The translations under genes were made by a program, and so were the position numbers. From NCBI RefSeq assembly GCF_002920575.1, contig NZ_PQSQ01000030.1:1-64000 (forward strand): a stretch of DNA of 64,000 nt. Direction: 5' to 3'. The notes beneath the pieces were generated by a model, which saw nothing but the letters and a program-made list of their open reading frames with translations, was not told the origin of the DNA and ran no database searches. Numbering within the stretch: position 1 is the first letter of the stretch; each line of letters starts with the position of its first letter. The DNA comes from Streptomyces sp. Ru73. GTDB taxonomy: Bacteria; Actinomycetota; Actinomycetes; Streptomycetales; Streptomycetaceae. Below are positions 33,744 through 41,662 of this stretch, in pieces.

Positions 33744-34907
33744 GTGAGTTCCCCAGATCCGACCGTTCGCGCAGCGCGAAACGCCGCTGCGGACCCCGAG
33801 AAGACGCCCGAGAAGTCGCCCGAGACGACCGTGGCCGCCGCGGTCCCGCCGCAGCGCCGCCCCGTCGTGGCGGTCACCGGCGCCGCCGCCGGCACCGGCG
33901 CGCTCCTGACCCGCGCCCTGCTGGCGTCCGACGAGGTCAAGCGGGTCGTCGCCATCGACGAGCGGCGGGGCGACGAGGAGGGCGCCGACTGGCACGTACT
34001 GGACGTCCGCGACCCCGCCATCGCCGAGAAGCTCCGGGGCGCCGACGTCGTCGTCCACCTGGCGCTCGACCTGGACCTGGAGACCGACCCGGCCGCCCGG
34101 ACCGCGTACAACGTGCGCGGCACCCAGACCGTCCTGACGGCGGCCGCGGCGGCCGGCGTGCACCGGGTCGTGCTGTGCACCTCCGCGATGGTCTACGGGG
34201 CGCTGCCCGACAACGACGTCCCGCTCTCCGAGGACGCCGAGCTGCGCGCCACCGCAGATGCCACCGGGGTCGGCGATCTCCTGGAGATCGAACGCCTCGC
34301 CCACCGTGCGCCGCGTGCCCACCCCGGGCTGAACGTCACGGTGCTGCGCCCCACCGTCCTCGTGGGCGGCACCGACACGGCACTGACCCGTTACTTCGAG
34401 TCGCCGCGCCTCCTGGTCGTGGCCGGCTCCCGCCCCATGTGGCAGTTCTGCCACGTGGAGGACCTGGTCAGCGCGCTGCAGTACGCGGCCCTGGAGAAGG
34501 TCGAGGGCGAGCTCGCGGTCGGCTGCGACGGCTGGCTGGAGCAGGAGGAGGTCGAGGAGCTCAGCGGCATCCGCCGGATGGAGCTGCCGTCCTCCGTCGC
34601 CCTCGGGGCCGCCGCCCGGCTGCACCGCATCGGGCTCACGCCGTCGCCCGCCGGCGACCTGGCGTACACGATGCACCCGTGGGTGGTCAGCGGCAGCCGG
34701 CTGCACGAGGCGGGCTGGCGGCCCCGCTGGACCAATGAGGAGGTGCTCGCCGAGCTCCTGGAGGAGGTCGCGGGGCGGCACACCGTGGCCGGGCGCCGGC
34801 TGGGCCGCAAGGACGCCACCGCCGCCGGAGCCGCGGGCGCGACCGTCGCCCTCCTGGGTACCGCGGCCCTCGTGCGCCGCGCCCGAAAGGCCCGGCGGCG
34901 CCTCTGA
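33744..34907 (+). CDS. atypical SDR (NAD(P)-binding) protein with C-terminal membrane anchor
   Basis: A 387-residue extended-SDR-like protein: VVAVTGAAAGTGALLTR (glycine-rich NAD motif, about residues 41-57), DVVVHLALDLD, VLCTSAMVYGA, VTVLRPTVLVGG, FCHVEDLVSAL. The expected YxxxK pair is missing: the region after SAMVYGALPDNDVPLSED reads GVGDLLEIERL, so classical SDR chemistry is doubtful. The last 30 residues form a hydrophobic segment (AAGAAGATVALLGTAALV) followed by a basic tail, consistent with a C-terminal membrane anchor. GGAG about 8 bases before GTG 33744 supports this start. Divergent from DUF2342. Confidence 0.85.
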   Translation: MSSPDPTVRAARNAAADPEKTPEKSPETTVAAAVPPQRRPVVAVTGAAAGTGALLTRALLASDEVKRVVAIDERRGDEEGADWHVLDVRDPAIAEKLRGADVVVHLALDLDLETDPAARTAYNVRGTQTVLTAAAAAGVHRVVLCTSAMVYGALPDNDVPLSEDAELRATADATGVGDLLEIERLAHRAPRAHPGLNVTVLRPTVLVGGTDTALTRYFESPRLLVVAGSRPMWQFCHVEDLVSALQYAALEKVEGELAVGCDGWLEQEEVEELSGIRRMELPSSVALGAAARLHRIGLTPSPAGDLAYTMHPWVVSGSRLHEAGWRPRWTNEEVLAELLEEVAGRHTVAGRRLGRKDATAAGAAGATVALLGTAALVRRARKARRRL

Positions 34908-35150
34908 GCGCTCCGGCCGACGCCCCCGAAGCGGACGGGCGACGGCCGCTCGGCGCCCCACGGGGCCACCCGTGCCCCGTGCGTGCCGGGGACCGTACGG
35001 AAGCGGTGGCTCCCTCCGGACGGCGGGAACGCGTCGTCCGTACGCGGCGCCAGTACCCCTACGGACTGGTAGGACCCTCCATACGGCGGTCCGTACACCA
35101 GGTGAAACCAGCCATTCCCCAGCGCCCCGTCCTTGGGGCACGATGGGCGC

Positions 35151-35630
35151 ATGTCTGGTACGAACCACCACCCGTCGCCGCGCCCCGACCACCCCGGTGA
35201 GCAGGGGACCGCGGATCCGATCCGGCTGCTGGGCATCCGGGACACGCCGCTGTCCGTGGACGAGGTGTTCACGGCCGTCGGAGACGCGGCGGCCGGCGGG
35301 ACCGCCCTGTTCGTCGGCACCGTCCGCTCGCACGACGGCGGCGCGGACGTCGACGGGCTCGGCTACTCCGCGCACCCCTCGGCCGAGGCGGAGCTGCGCC
35401 GGGTCGCGGAGAAGGTGGCGGCGGACTTCCCCGTACGCGCGCTGGCCGCGGTGCACCGGGTGGGCGACCTGGCCATCGGGGACCTCGCGGTCGTCGTCGC
35501 GGTGTCCTGCCCGCACCGGGCGGAGGCCTTCGAGGCGTGCAGACGGCTCATCGACGACCTCAAGCACGAGGTGCCGATCTGGAAGCACCAGACGTTCTCG
35601 GACGGCACCGAAGAATGGGTCGGTGCGTAG
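35151..35630 (+). CDS. moaE: molybdopterin synthase catalytic subunit MoaE
   Basis: A 159-residue MoaE protein, the large subunit of molybdopterin synthase, which inserts sulfur from MoaD thiocarboxylate into precursor Z. Motifs: ALFVGTVRSHDGG, LGYSAHPSAEAELRR, AVHRVGDLAIGD, VAVSCPHRAEAFEACR, LKHEVPIWKHQTFSDG with the active-site lysines. ATG 35151 follows a CACGAT hexamer (35139-35144) by 6 bases, suggesting a leaderless transcript. MoeZ in this window activates the partner MoaD; no moaD gene is present here. Confidence 0.93.
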   Translation: MSGTNHHPSPRPDHPGEQGTADPIRLLGIRDTPLSVDEVFTAVGDAAAGGTALFVGTVRSHDGGADVDGLGYSAHPSAEAELRRVAEKVAADFPVRALAAVHRVGDLAIGDLAVVVAVSCPHRAEAFEACRRLIDDLKHEVPIWKHQTFSDGTEEWVGA

Positions 35631-35980
35631 CGCCGTCTTCTGAGGGGCGGCAGCCCCCGCGGCGCCTGAGGGAGCCAGTCCCGCGGTGGACCCGCGCGCC
35701 TTCGAACGGCCGGGAGACGTCCTCACCCGGAAGGCGTAACGGACCGGAAGGCGTCAAGAAGGCGGTAATGGCGTATTCGAGGGGCGCATGGGGGCAGTGA
35801 GCTGCCGCGAAGTGGGTACGCGCTCCCCATGGGCGCCCCGCCGCAGACGCCCGTTGATCAGCCGTACAGCCGACACCGTCCTCCGGTTGCGTAACCCGCC
35901 CCCGGGCATGAGCGTTGAGCTGTCGGATGGTTAATCTGCTTATTCGTCGTTGCGGTTGTACAAGGGGTCGGGAGGCCGCT
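35631..35980. other. 350-base gene-free spacer with three short repeats
   Basis: GGAAGGCGTAA (35729), GGAAGGCGTCA (35746) and GAAGGCGGTAA (35758) form three near-tandem copies. A small GGCAG/CTGCC hairpin follows near 35790. The final 60 bases are unusually AT-rich (GGTTAATCTGCTTATTCG) and probably hold the promoter of the next small gene. No credible ORF. Confidence 0.45.
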
Positions 35981-36187
35981 ATGGGTGCGCTCCTCTGGTT
36001 GCTGATTCCGCTTCTCGCCGCGCTGGCCGCCACGGTGTGGAGCAGTTGGACGACGCGTAACCGCAAGATCGGTGACGTCGCCGAGCTGGCCGGATACGCC
36101 CGGTTCCGCGAGGCGATGGAGCGGTCCGAGGACGCGCGGGACCGGCCCGAGGACGCACGGCCGAAGGCGCATTCGGACGCCGCCTGA
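35981..36187 (+). CDS. small single-span membrane protein
   Basis: A 68-residue protein with one N-terminal membrane span (MGALLWLLIPLLAALAATVW) and a charged cytoplasmic tail (FREAMERSEDARDRPEDARP), probably helical. GGGAGG (35970-35975) gives a good ribosome site. No known domain. It lies between moaE and the PDZ-Lon protease gene. Confidence 0.72.
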   Translation: MGALLWLLIPLLAALAATVWSSWTTRNRKIGDVAELAGYARFREAMERSEDARDRPEDARPKAHSDAA

Positions 36188-36233
36188 GCCGTCGGCGCGT
36201 GACGGGACCCGTACGGACGGCCCCGCGGGCCGC

Positions 36234-36256
36234 TTGTCATACCCGTCCCGTACTGT
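36234..36256 (+). promoter_or_regulatory. candidate NDp-like promoter of the PDZ-Lon protease gene
   Basis: TTGTCA (36234-36239) and TACTGT (36251-36256) have the unusual 11-base spacing of RecA-NDp/PafBC promoters, and the ATG follows 6 bases later. The conserved GTGGC after TTGTCA is not kept (TACCC instead), so this is a weaker match than the two upstream of 8082 and 12560. Confidence 0.38.
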
Positions 36257-36262
36257 CGTTCC

Positions 36263-37357
36263 ATGCCACGCCGGACCGCGACGCTCCTCGCCTCGACCCT
36301 CATGCTGATCGCACTGCTGTGCGCCGGAGTGCTGATCCCCGTGCCGTACGCGCAGATGACGCCGGGGCCGACGGTCAACACCCTGGGCGACCACGCCGGT
36401 GAGCCGGTGCTGCAGATCGACGGCCGCAAGACGTATCCGACGACCGGCCACCTCAACATGACGACGGTCCGCGTCACCGGCCCGGACTACCGGATGAACC
36501 TCTTCGAGGCGGCGTACGGCTGGCTGGCGCACGACAGCGCCGTGGTCCCGCACAAGACGCTCTACCCGGACAACCAGACCGCCGAGCAGGCCGACCAGGA
36601 GAACGCCGAGGAGTTCAGCCAGTCCCAGGAGAGCGCCAAGGTGGCGGCCCTGAAGGAGCTGCACGTCCCGGTCAGCTCCCAGGTCGTGGTCGCCTCCGTC
36701 ATGAAGGACACCCCGGCCGACGGCACGCTACACGCCGGCGATGTGATCAAGGCGGTCGACGGCAAGGCCGTACGGCAGCCGGCCGACGTCGCCGGGCTGG
36801 TCACGAAGCACGAGCCGGGCGACAAGGTCACCTTCACGCTGGTCCCGGCCAAGGAAGCGGCCGCCGCGGAGAAGAAGGGCGAGAAGCCGTCCGGCGGCCG
36901 CGAGGTCTCGCTGACGACCAAGAAGGCCACCGACGGCCGGGCCATCGTCGGCATCCAGGCCGGGCTCGACCACACGTTCCCGTTCCACATCGACATCAAG
37001 CTCGCCGACGTCGGCGGTCCGAGCGCGGGCCTGATGTTCGCCCTCGGGATCGTCGACAAGCTCACGCCCACCGACCTCACCGGCGGGAAGTTCGTCGCGG
37101 GTACGGGGACCATCGACGACAAGGGCGTGGTCGGGCCGATCGGCGGCATCTCCATGAAGATCGTCGCGGCCCGCGACAAGGGCGCGGAGTACTTCCTCAC
37201 GCCGAAGGACAACTGCGCGACGGCGGCCAAGGACACCCCGGACGGGCTGCGCCTCGTCAAGGTGAACACCATCCACGACGCGATGCAGGCCCTGACGAAG
37301 ATCCGCAAGGGCGACGTCAAGGACCTGCCGAGCTGCACGCCCGCCAAGAGCTCCTGA
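36263..37357 (+). CDS. YlbL-type membrane-anchored PDZ-Lon (S16) protease
   Basis: A 364-residue protein with an N-terminal signal anchor (about residues 7-27), a PDZ domain (about 130-185: VVVASVMKDTPADGTLHAGDVI, split here around conserved Gly-Asp) and a C-terminal Lon-type S16 protease domain. The catalytic dyad is visible as Ser254 in GGPSAGLMFAL and Lys299 in GGISMKIVAA. It should act on the outer face of the membrane. Bacillus YlbL and the mycobacterial neighbour of UPF0182 have the same plan. ATG 36263 follows a TACTGT hexamer by 6 bases, so a leaderless message is likely. Confidence 0.92.
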   Translation: MPRRTATLLASTLMLIALLCAGVLIPVPYAQMTPGPTVNTLGDHAGEPVLQIDGRKTYPTTGHLNMTTVRVTGPDYRMNLFEAAYGWLAHDSAVVPHKTLYPDNQTAEQADQENAEEFSQSQESAKVAALKELHVPVSSQVVVASVMKDTPADGTLHAGDVIKAVDGKAVRQPADVAGLVTKHEPGDKVTFTLVPAKEAAAAEKKGEKPSGGREVSLTTKKATDGRAIVGIQAGLDHTFPFHIDIKLADVGGPSAGLMFALGIVDKLTPTDLTGGKFVAGTGTIDDKGVVGPIGGISMKIVAARDKGAEYFLTPKDNCATAAKDTPDGLRLVKVNTIHDAMQALTKIRKGDVKDLPSCTPAKSS

Positions 37358-37530
37358 CAGCGGCGCGGCTCCTCGGGTCCGTACCGGGGCGCGCTTCCGG
37401 GCGCCCCCGCCCCGCCCGCACGGCGCCCGGCACCCGGCCCCGGGCGCTCGGGCCCGGCGCCCAGCCCCCGAGAGTCAGCCCCCCCCGCGACACCAGGCTC
37501 CCCCGTAGGCGCCCGGCACGCTCACTCCAG

Positions 37531-37726
37531 GAAGCCCTTGCTCCTGGAGGACTCCGAGAAGCCCTGCGCTCCTCGAAGACTCCGAGAGGCCCTAGCTCCT
37601 AGGAGACCCCGAGAAGCCCCAGCTCCTCGAAGGCTCCAAGGAGCCCTTGCTCCTGGAACACCCCGAGAAGCCCCCGAGAAGCCCACGCTCCCTGGAGGCG
37701 CCGAGGAGCTCCCTACTCCTCGAACG
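37531..37726. repeat. tandem array of seven ~27-28-bp units rich in GCTCCT
   Basis: Units of 27, 28, 27, 28, 26, 11 and 28 bases start at 37531, each beginning GAAGCCC or a variant, then a CTCCT-centred block and a CTCCGA or CCCCGA end. One unit contains the perfect palindrome CTCCTAGGAG. The array lies immediately downstream of a minus-strand gene and its last partial unit runs into that gene's final codons. With 37358-37530 (no feature seen) it fills the spacer after the PDZ-Lon gene. Confidence 0.8.
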
Positions 37727-38267
37727 TGGCCGTGAGCGCCTCCGCGAGGCCCGGCACCAGGTCGGCGCCCGTGAGGACCTCGGCGGTGGAGTCCTTCTCG
37801 CGCAGCCGCAGCGCCGACTCGCGCCGGCCGTCCCGCAGGACCGCCACGGTCATCCGCACCTCCTGGCGGTCGGGGTGCTCGGCGACCCACTTGGCGAGCG
37901 CCTCCTCGTCCATGCCGGCCGGCACGGACTCCTCGGCGGACGGCGGCAGCATCAGCCGCTCCACGGTCATGGCGCAGCCGGTCACCGCGTCGGGCCAGGC
38001 GATGGTGGCGAGGAATTCGTCGAGCGGGACGGTGGCGGGCACCTCGTCCTGCTCGACGGGGGTCAGGGAGGCGTCGGCGTTCTCGTCGATGCCCAGCTGG
38101 GCGGCGAGCGCGGGTTCCTCGTCACGCAGGCGCGCGGTGTCGACGAGGGCGAAGAGTCGGGCGGGCTGGTCCCAGCCGATCCCGGCCGCGTACTCGTCGA
38201 TTTCGAGCACGGCGCGGGTCAGCGGGTCGGCGGCGAGAGGGGTGCCGTCCACGGGGAGGTTGGTCAT
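37713..38267 (-). CDS. PPA1309-family conserved actinobacterial protein
   Basis: A 184-residue cytoplasmic protein of an actinobacteria-specific family of unknown function. It begins MTNLPVDGTPL, has VLEIDEYAAGIGWDQPARLFALV and DEFLATIAWPDAVTGCAMTVERLMLP as conserved-looking blocks, and ends in an acidic tail. No enzymatic motif or membrane span. It is divergent from the UPF0182 gene and its 3' end abuts the 27-28-bp repeat array. Confidence 0.85.
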   Translation of the reverse strand: MTNLPVDGTPLAADPLTRAVLEIDEYAAGIGWDQPARLFALVDTARLRDEEPALAAQLGIDENADASLTPVEQDEVPATVPLDEFLATIAWPDAVTGCAMTVERLMLPPSAEESVPAGMDEEALAKWVAEHPDRQEVRMTVAVLRDGRRESALRLREKDSTAEVLTGADLVPGLAEALTATFEE

Positions 38268-38317
38268 GTGGAATATCGTGCCCTGAACTTCCCGGAAAAC
38301 GGGAACCGGGTAAAGCC

Positions 38318-38347
38318 TTAGTAAGTTGCAACAGTGGGTCCTAGTAT
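38318..38347 (+). promoter_or_regulatory. candidate promoter of the UPF0182 gene
   Basis: TTAGTA (38318-38323), 18 bases, TAGTAT (38342-38347) in an otherwise GC-rich region. Predicted start about 38 bases before the TTG start codon. Confidence 0.45.
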
Positions 38348-38391
38348 CGCCGGGCCCGCTTCATACGACAGCGAACTTCGAGGTGCGCACC

Positions 38392-41337
38392 TTGGCTTTC
38401 CAGATGCCGGACCGCGGCTCAGGCCCATCGGGGCCACGGACGAGAGTGGGCCGCCCGTCCCGGCGGATGCGGACCGGGCTTTTGACGCTGGGCGTGCTGG
38501 CTGTGCTGGCCATGCTCTTCGTGATGTTCTCCGGGTTCTGGACCGATTGGCAGTGGTACCGCTCGGTGCGGTACTCCTCCGTCTTCACCACCACGCTGTG
38601 GACCAAGGTCGGTCTGTTCTTCTTCTTCGGCGTGCTGATGGCCGCGGCCATCGGGGTCAACGTCTGGCTGGCCCACCGGCTCCGCCCGCCGCTCAGCGCG
38701 ATGTCGCTGGAGCAGCAGAGCCTGGACCGCTACCGGATGAGCATCGCGCCGTACAAGAAGTGGGTGCTGATCGCGGTCACCGCGCTGGTCGGCCTGATCG
38801 CCGGCGCGTCCGCCTCCAGTCAGTGGCGCACCTGGCTGCAGTGGGTCAACGGCGTGCCGTTCGGCCAGAAGGACCCGCAGTTCCACGAGGACATCTCCTT
38901 CTACGCCTTCGACCTGCCGTGGTTCCGCTTCCTGCTGAGCTTCGGCTTCGCCTGCGTGGTGCTGTGCCTGATCGCCGCGGCGCTCACGCACTACCTCTAC
39001 GGCGGCCTGCGCGTCACGAGCCCGGGATCGCGCGCCACCGCGGCGGCCACCGGCCACCTGTCGGTGCTGCTGGGCATCTTCGTGTCGCTCAAGGCGATGG
39101 CGTACTGGCTGGACAGGTACGGCCTCGCGGTGAAGTCCAGCGGGCTGAAGTCCGCCGAGGGCTGGACGGGCCTGCGGTACGTCGACGCGCACGCCTACCT
39201 GCCGGCGAAGACCATCCTCTTCTTCATCGCGGCCATCTGTGCCGTGCTGTTCTTCGCGACCCTGTGGCGGCGGACCTGGCAGCTGCCGGTGATCGGCTTC
39301 GGCCTGATGGTGCTCTCCGCCGTGCTGATCGGCGGGCTGTACCCGGCCATCGTGCAGAAGTTCCAGGTCCAGCCGAACGAGCAGGCCAAGGAAGCTCCGT
39401 ACATCAAGGAGAACATCAAGGCCACGCGGGACGCCTACGGCATCGACGGCTCCAAGGTCACCGGCTACAAGGGTGACTACAAGCCCAAGGACAAGGCGGA
39501 CAACGAGCGGCTGCGGGGCGACGCGGACACCACGGCGAGCATGCGCCTGCTGGACCCGAACGTCGTCTCGCCCACCTTCCAGCAGCAGCAACAGGTCCGT
39601 GGGTACTACCAGTTCCCCGCCACGCTCGACGTCGACCGGTACAAGGACAAGGACGGCAAGGAGCAGGACACCGTCATCGGCCTGCGCGAGCTGAACATCG
39701 CCGGCATCCCCGAGCGCAACTGGATCAACGACCACTTCAAGTACACCCACGGGTACGGCGCGGTCACGGCCAAGGGCACCGGCACGGTCAACGGCGGCGA
39801 GCCGGACTACACCGAGAAGAACCTCCCCGCCAAGGGCCACCTGCCGAAGCACGAGCAGCGCATCTACTACGGCGAGAAGACCACGCAGTACTCGATCGTC
39901 GGCGGCCCGCAGCAGGAGCTGGACTACTCCGACGACAGCGGCGAGAAGAGCTACAGCTACAAGGGCAAGAGCGGGGTGGACCTCTCCAACCCGGTCAACC
40001 GCGCGGCGTACGCCGTGGCCTTCGGTGAGCCGCAGATCCTGTACTCGGGCGCCATCGGCGACGGCTCGCGCATCCTGTACAACCGCACGCCCAAGGAGCG
40101 CGTGGAGTCGGTCGCGCCGTGGCTCACCATCGACGGCGACGCCTACCCGGCGGTGGTCGACGGCCGCATCAAGTGGATCGTGGACGCGTACACCACGAGC
40201 AACGGCTATCCGTACTCCTCGCGGACCACGCTCGGCGACTCCACGGCGGACTCGCTGACCGACGGCCAGCGCGCGGTGGTGGCCCAGCAGAACCAGGTCA
40301 ACTACATCCGCAACTCCGTCAAGGCGACGGTCGACGCGTACGACGGCTCGGTCAAGCTCTACCAGTGGGACAAGAAGGACCCGGTCCTGAAGACCTGGAT
40401 GAAGGCCTTCCCCGGCACGGTCGAGCCCAAGTCGAAGATCAGCAACCAACTGATGGAGCACCTGCGGTACCCGCAGGACCTCTTCAAGGTGCAGCGCCAG
40501 CTGCTGACCACGTACCACGTCACCGACGCGAACACCTTCTACACCGGCAGCGAGCGCTGGCAGATCCCGAACGACCCGACGACCAAGTCGGCGACCGCGG
40601 TTCCGCCGTACTACCTCAGCATGAAGATGCCGGACCAGAAGAACCAGACGTTCTCGCTGACGACGACGTTCACGCCGAACAAGCGGGACAACCTGGGCGC
40701 GTTCATGGCGGTCGACGCCAATGCCAAGAGTCCGGACTACGGGAAGATCAGAATCCTCAAGCTCCCGTCCGAGACGACGGTCCCGGGCCCGCAGCAGGTG
40801 CAGTCGAAGTTCAACTCCGACGACACGGTCGCCAAGACGCTCAACATCCTCAAGAAGGGCGACTCGGAGATCGAGTACGGCAACCTGCTCACCGTCCCCC
40901 TGGACGGCGGCCTGCTGTACGTCGAGCCGGTCTACCTGAGGGGCGCCGGCACCAACTACCCGCTGCTGAAGAAGGTCCTCGTCTCCTACGGGAACAAGGC
41001 GGCCTTCGAGGACAGCCTGGGCGAGGCGCTGGACGTGGTCTTCGGCAAGAAGGCGCCGAACATCGGCGACGGTGACGAGGAGACCTCGCCGCCGGACCAG
41101 GGCAGCAGCACGCCGCCCACGGACCAGAGCGTCCAGGACGCGCTGGACGACGCCCAGCAGGCGTGGGAGGACAGCGAGAAGGCCCGCCGGGACGGCGAGT
41201 GGAGCGCGTACGGCGAGGCGCAGAAGAAGCTGAAGTCCGCGCTGGACCGGGCGGCCGCCGCCGAGAAGAAGGCGGAGCAGAAGGGCGGTTCGTCCGACAA
41301 GGGCGGCGGCGACAAGGGGAGCGGACAGGGCGGCTGA
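38392..41337 (+). CDS. UPF0182 family large membrane protein
   Basis: A 981-residue UPF0182 protein. The N-terminal third has about seven membrane spans (for example near residues 30-50, 75-100, 125-145, 175-205) and the rest is a large, probably extracytoplasmic domain with many Tyr, Asp and Lys residues ([21 protein letters not shown]-like and [21 protein letters not shown]). The C-terminus is a Lys/Gly-rich low-complexity tail. Function unknown; conserved across actinobacteria and cyanobacteria. TTG 38392 is preferred because GAGGTG (38380-38385) lies 6 bases upstream; ATG 38404 would have no well-placed site. Confidence 0.92.
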   Translation: MAFQMPDRGSGPSGPRTRVGRPSRRMRTGLLTLGVLAVLAMLFVMFSGFWTDWQWYRSVRYSSVFTTTLWTKVGLFFFFGVLMAAAIGVNVWLAHRLRPPLSAMSLEQQSLDRYRMSIAPYKKWVLIAVTALVGLIAGASASSQWRTWLQWVNGVPFGQKDPQFHEDISFYAFDLPWFRFLLSFGFACVVLCLIAAALTHYLYGGLRVTSPGSRATAAATGHLSVLLGIFVSLKAMAYWLDRYGLAVKSSGLKSAEGWTGLRYVDAHAYLPAKTILFFIAAICAVLFFATLWRRTWQLPVIGFGLMVLSAVLIGGLYPAIVQKFQVQPNEQAKEAPYIKENIKATRDAYGIDGSKVTGYKGDYKPKDKADNERLRGDADTTASMRLLDPNVVSPTFQQQQQVRGYYQFPATLDVDRYKDKDGKEQDTVIGLRELNIAGIPERNWINDHFKYTHGYGAVTAKGTGTVNGGEPDYTEKNLPAKGHLPKHEQRIYYGEKTTQYSIVGGPQQELDYSDDSGEKSYSYKGKSGVDLSNPVNRAAYAVAFGEPQILYSGAIGDGSRILYNRTPKERVESVAPWLTIDGDAYPAVVDGRIKWIVDAYTTSNGYPYSSRTTLGDSTADSLTDGQRAVVAQQNQVNYIRNSVKATVDAYDGSVKLYQWDKKDPVLKTWMKAFPGTVEPKSKISNQLMEHLRYPQDLFKVQRQLLTTYHVTDANTFYTGSERWQIPNDPTTKSATAVPPYYLSMKMPDQKNQTFSLTTTFTPNKRDNLGAFMAVDANAKSPDYGKIRILKLPSETTVPGPQQVQSKFNSDDTVAKTLNILKKGDSEIEYGNLLTVPLDGGLLYVEPVYLRGAGTNYPLLKKVLVSYGNKAAFEDSLGEALDVVFGKKAPNIGDGDEETSPPDQGSSTPPTDQSVQDALDDAQQAWEDSEKARRDGEWSAYGEAQKKLKSALDRAAAAEKKAEQKGGSSDKGGGDKGSGQGG

Positions 41338-41388
41338 GCGCCGATTACGGCTTCACCTCCGCGCCGTGGTACCTTGGATACACAACGG

Positions 41389-41462
41389 CGCGGGGTGGAG
41401 CAGCTCGGTAGCTCGCTGGGCTCATAACCCAGAGGTCGCAGGTTCAAATCCTGTCCCCGCTA
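41389..41462 (+). tRNA. initiator tRNA-Met (CAT), copy 1
   Basis: A 74-base cloverleaf with no encoded CCA. Anticodon CAT at 41423-41425 in a CTGGG/CCCAG stem whose three G-C pairs mark an initiator tRNA. The first pair of the acceptor stem is a mismatch (C with T), another initiator trait. The T arm is GCAGG-TTCAAAT-CCTGT. Confidence 0.96.
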
Positions 41463-41470
41463 CTGCAGAA

Positions 41471-41502
41471 CGAAGGCCCGGATCCTCGGATCCGGGCCTT
41501 CG
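41471..41502 (+). terminator. terminator of tRNA copy 1
   Basis: CGAAGGCCCGGATCC (41471-41485) with its perfect complement (41488-41502) beginning 8 bases after the tRNA; identical stem to that after copy 2. Confidence 0.88.
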
Positions 41503-41662
41503 TCATGTGTGCCGTCAGATATGTGCGCGTTAAACCACCCGCATTGGGGAGACTCAGGTTCCAAGCGTTTGGATGTCGTCGTGTCGGGAAGTCGACAAAA
41601 CGCTGAAGTGACCTCACTGGCTGCGGTATACCAGGTGTACCCGGGCTTCGGGTGGTGCGACG

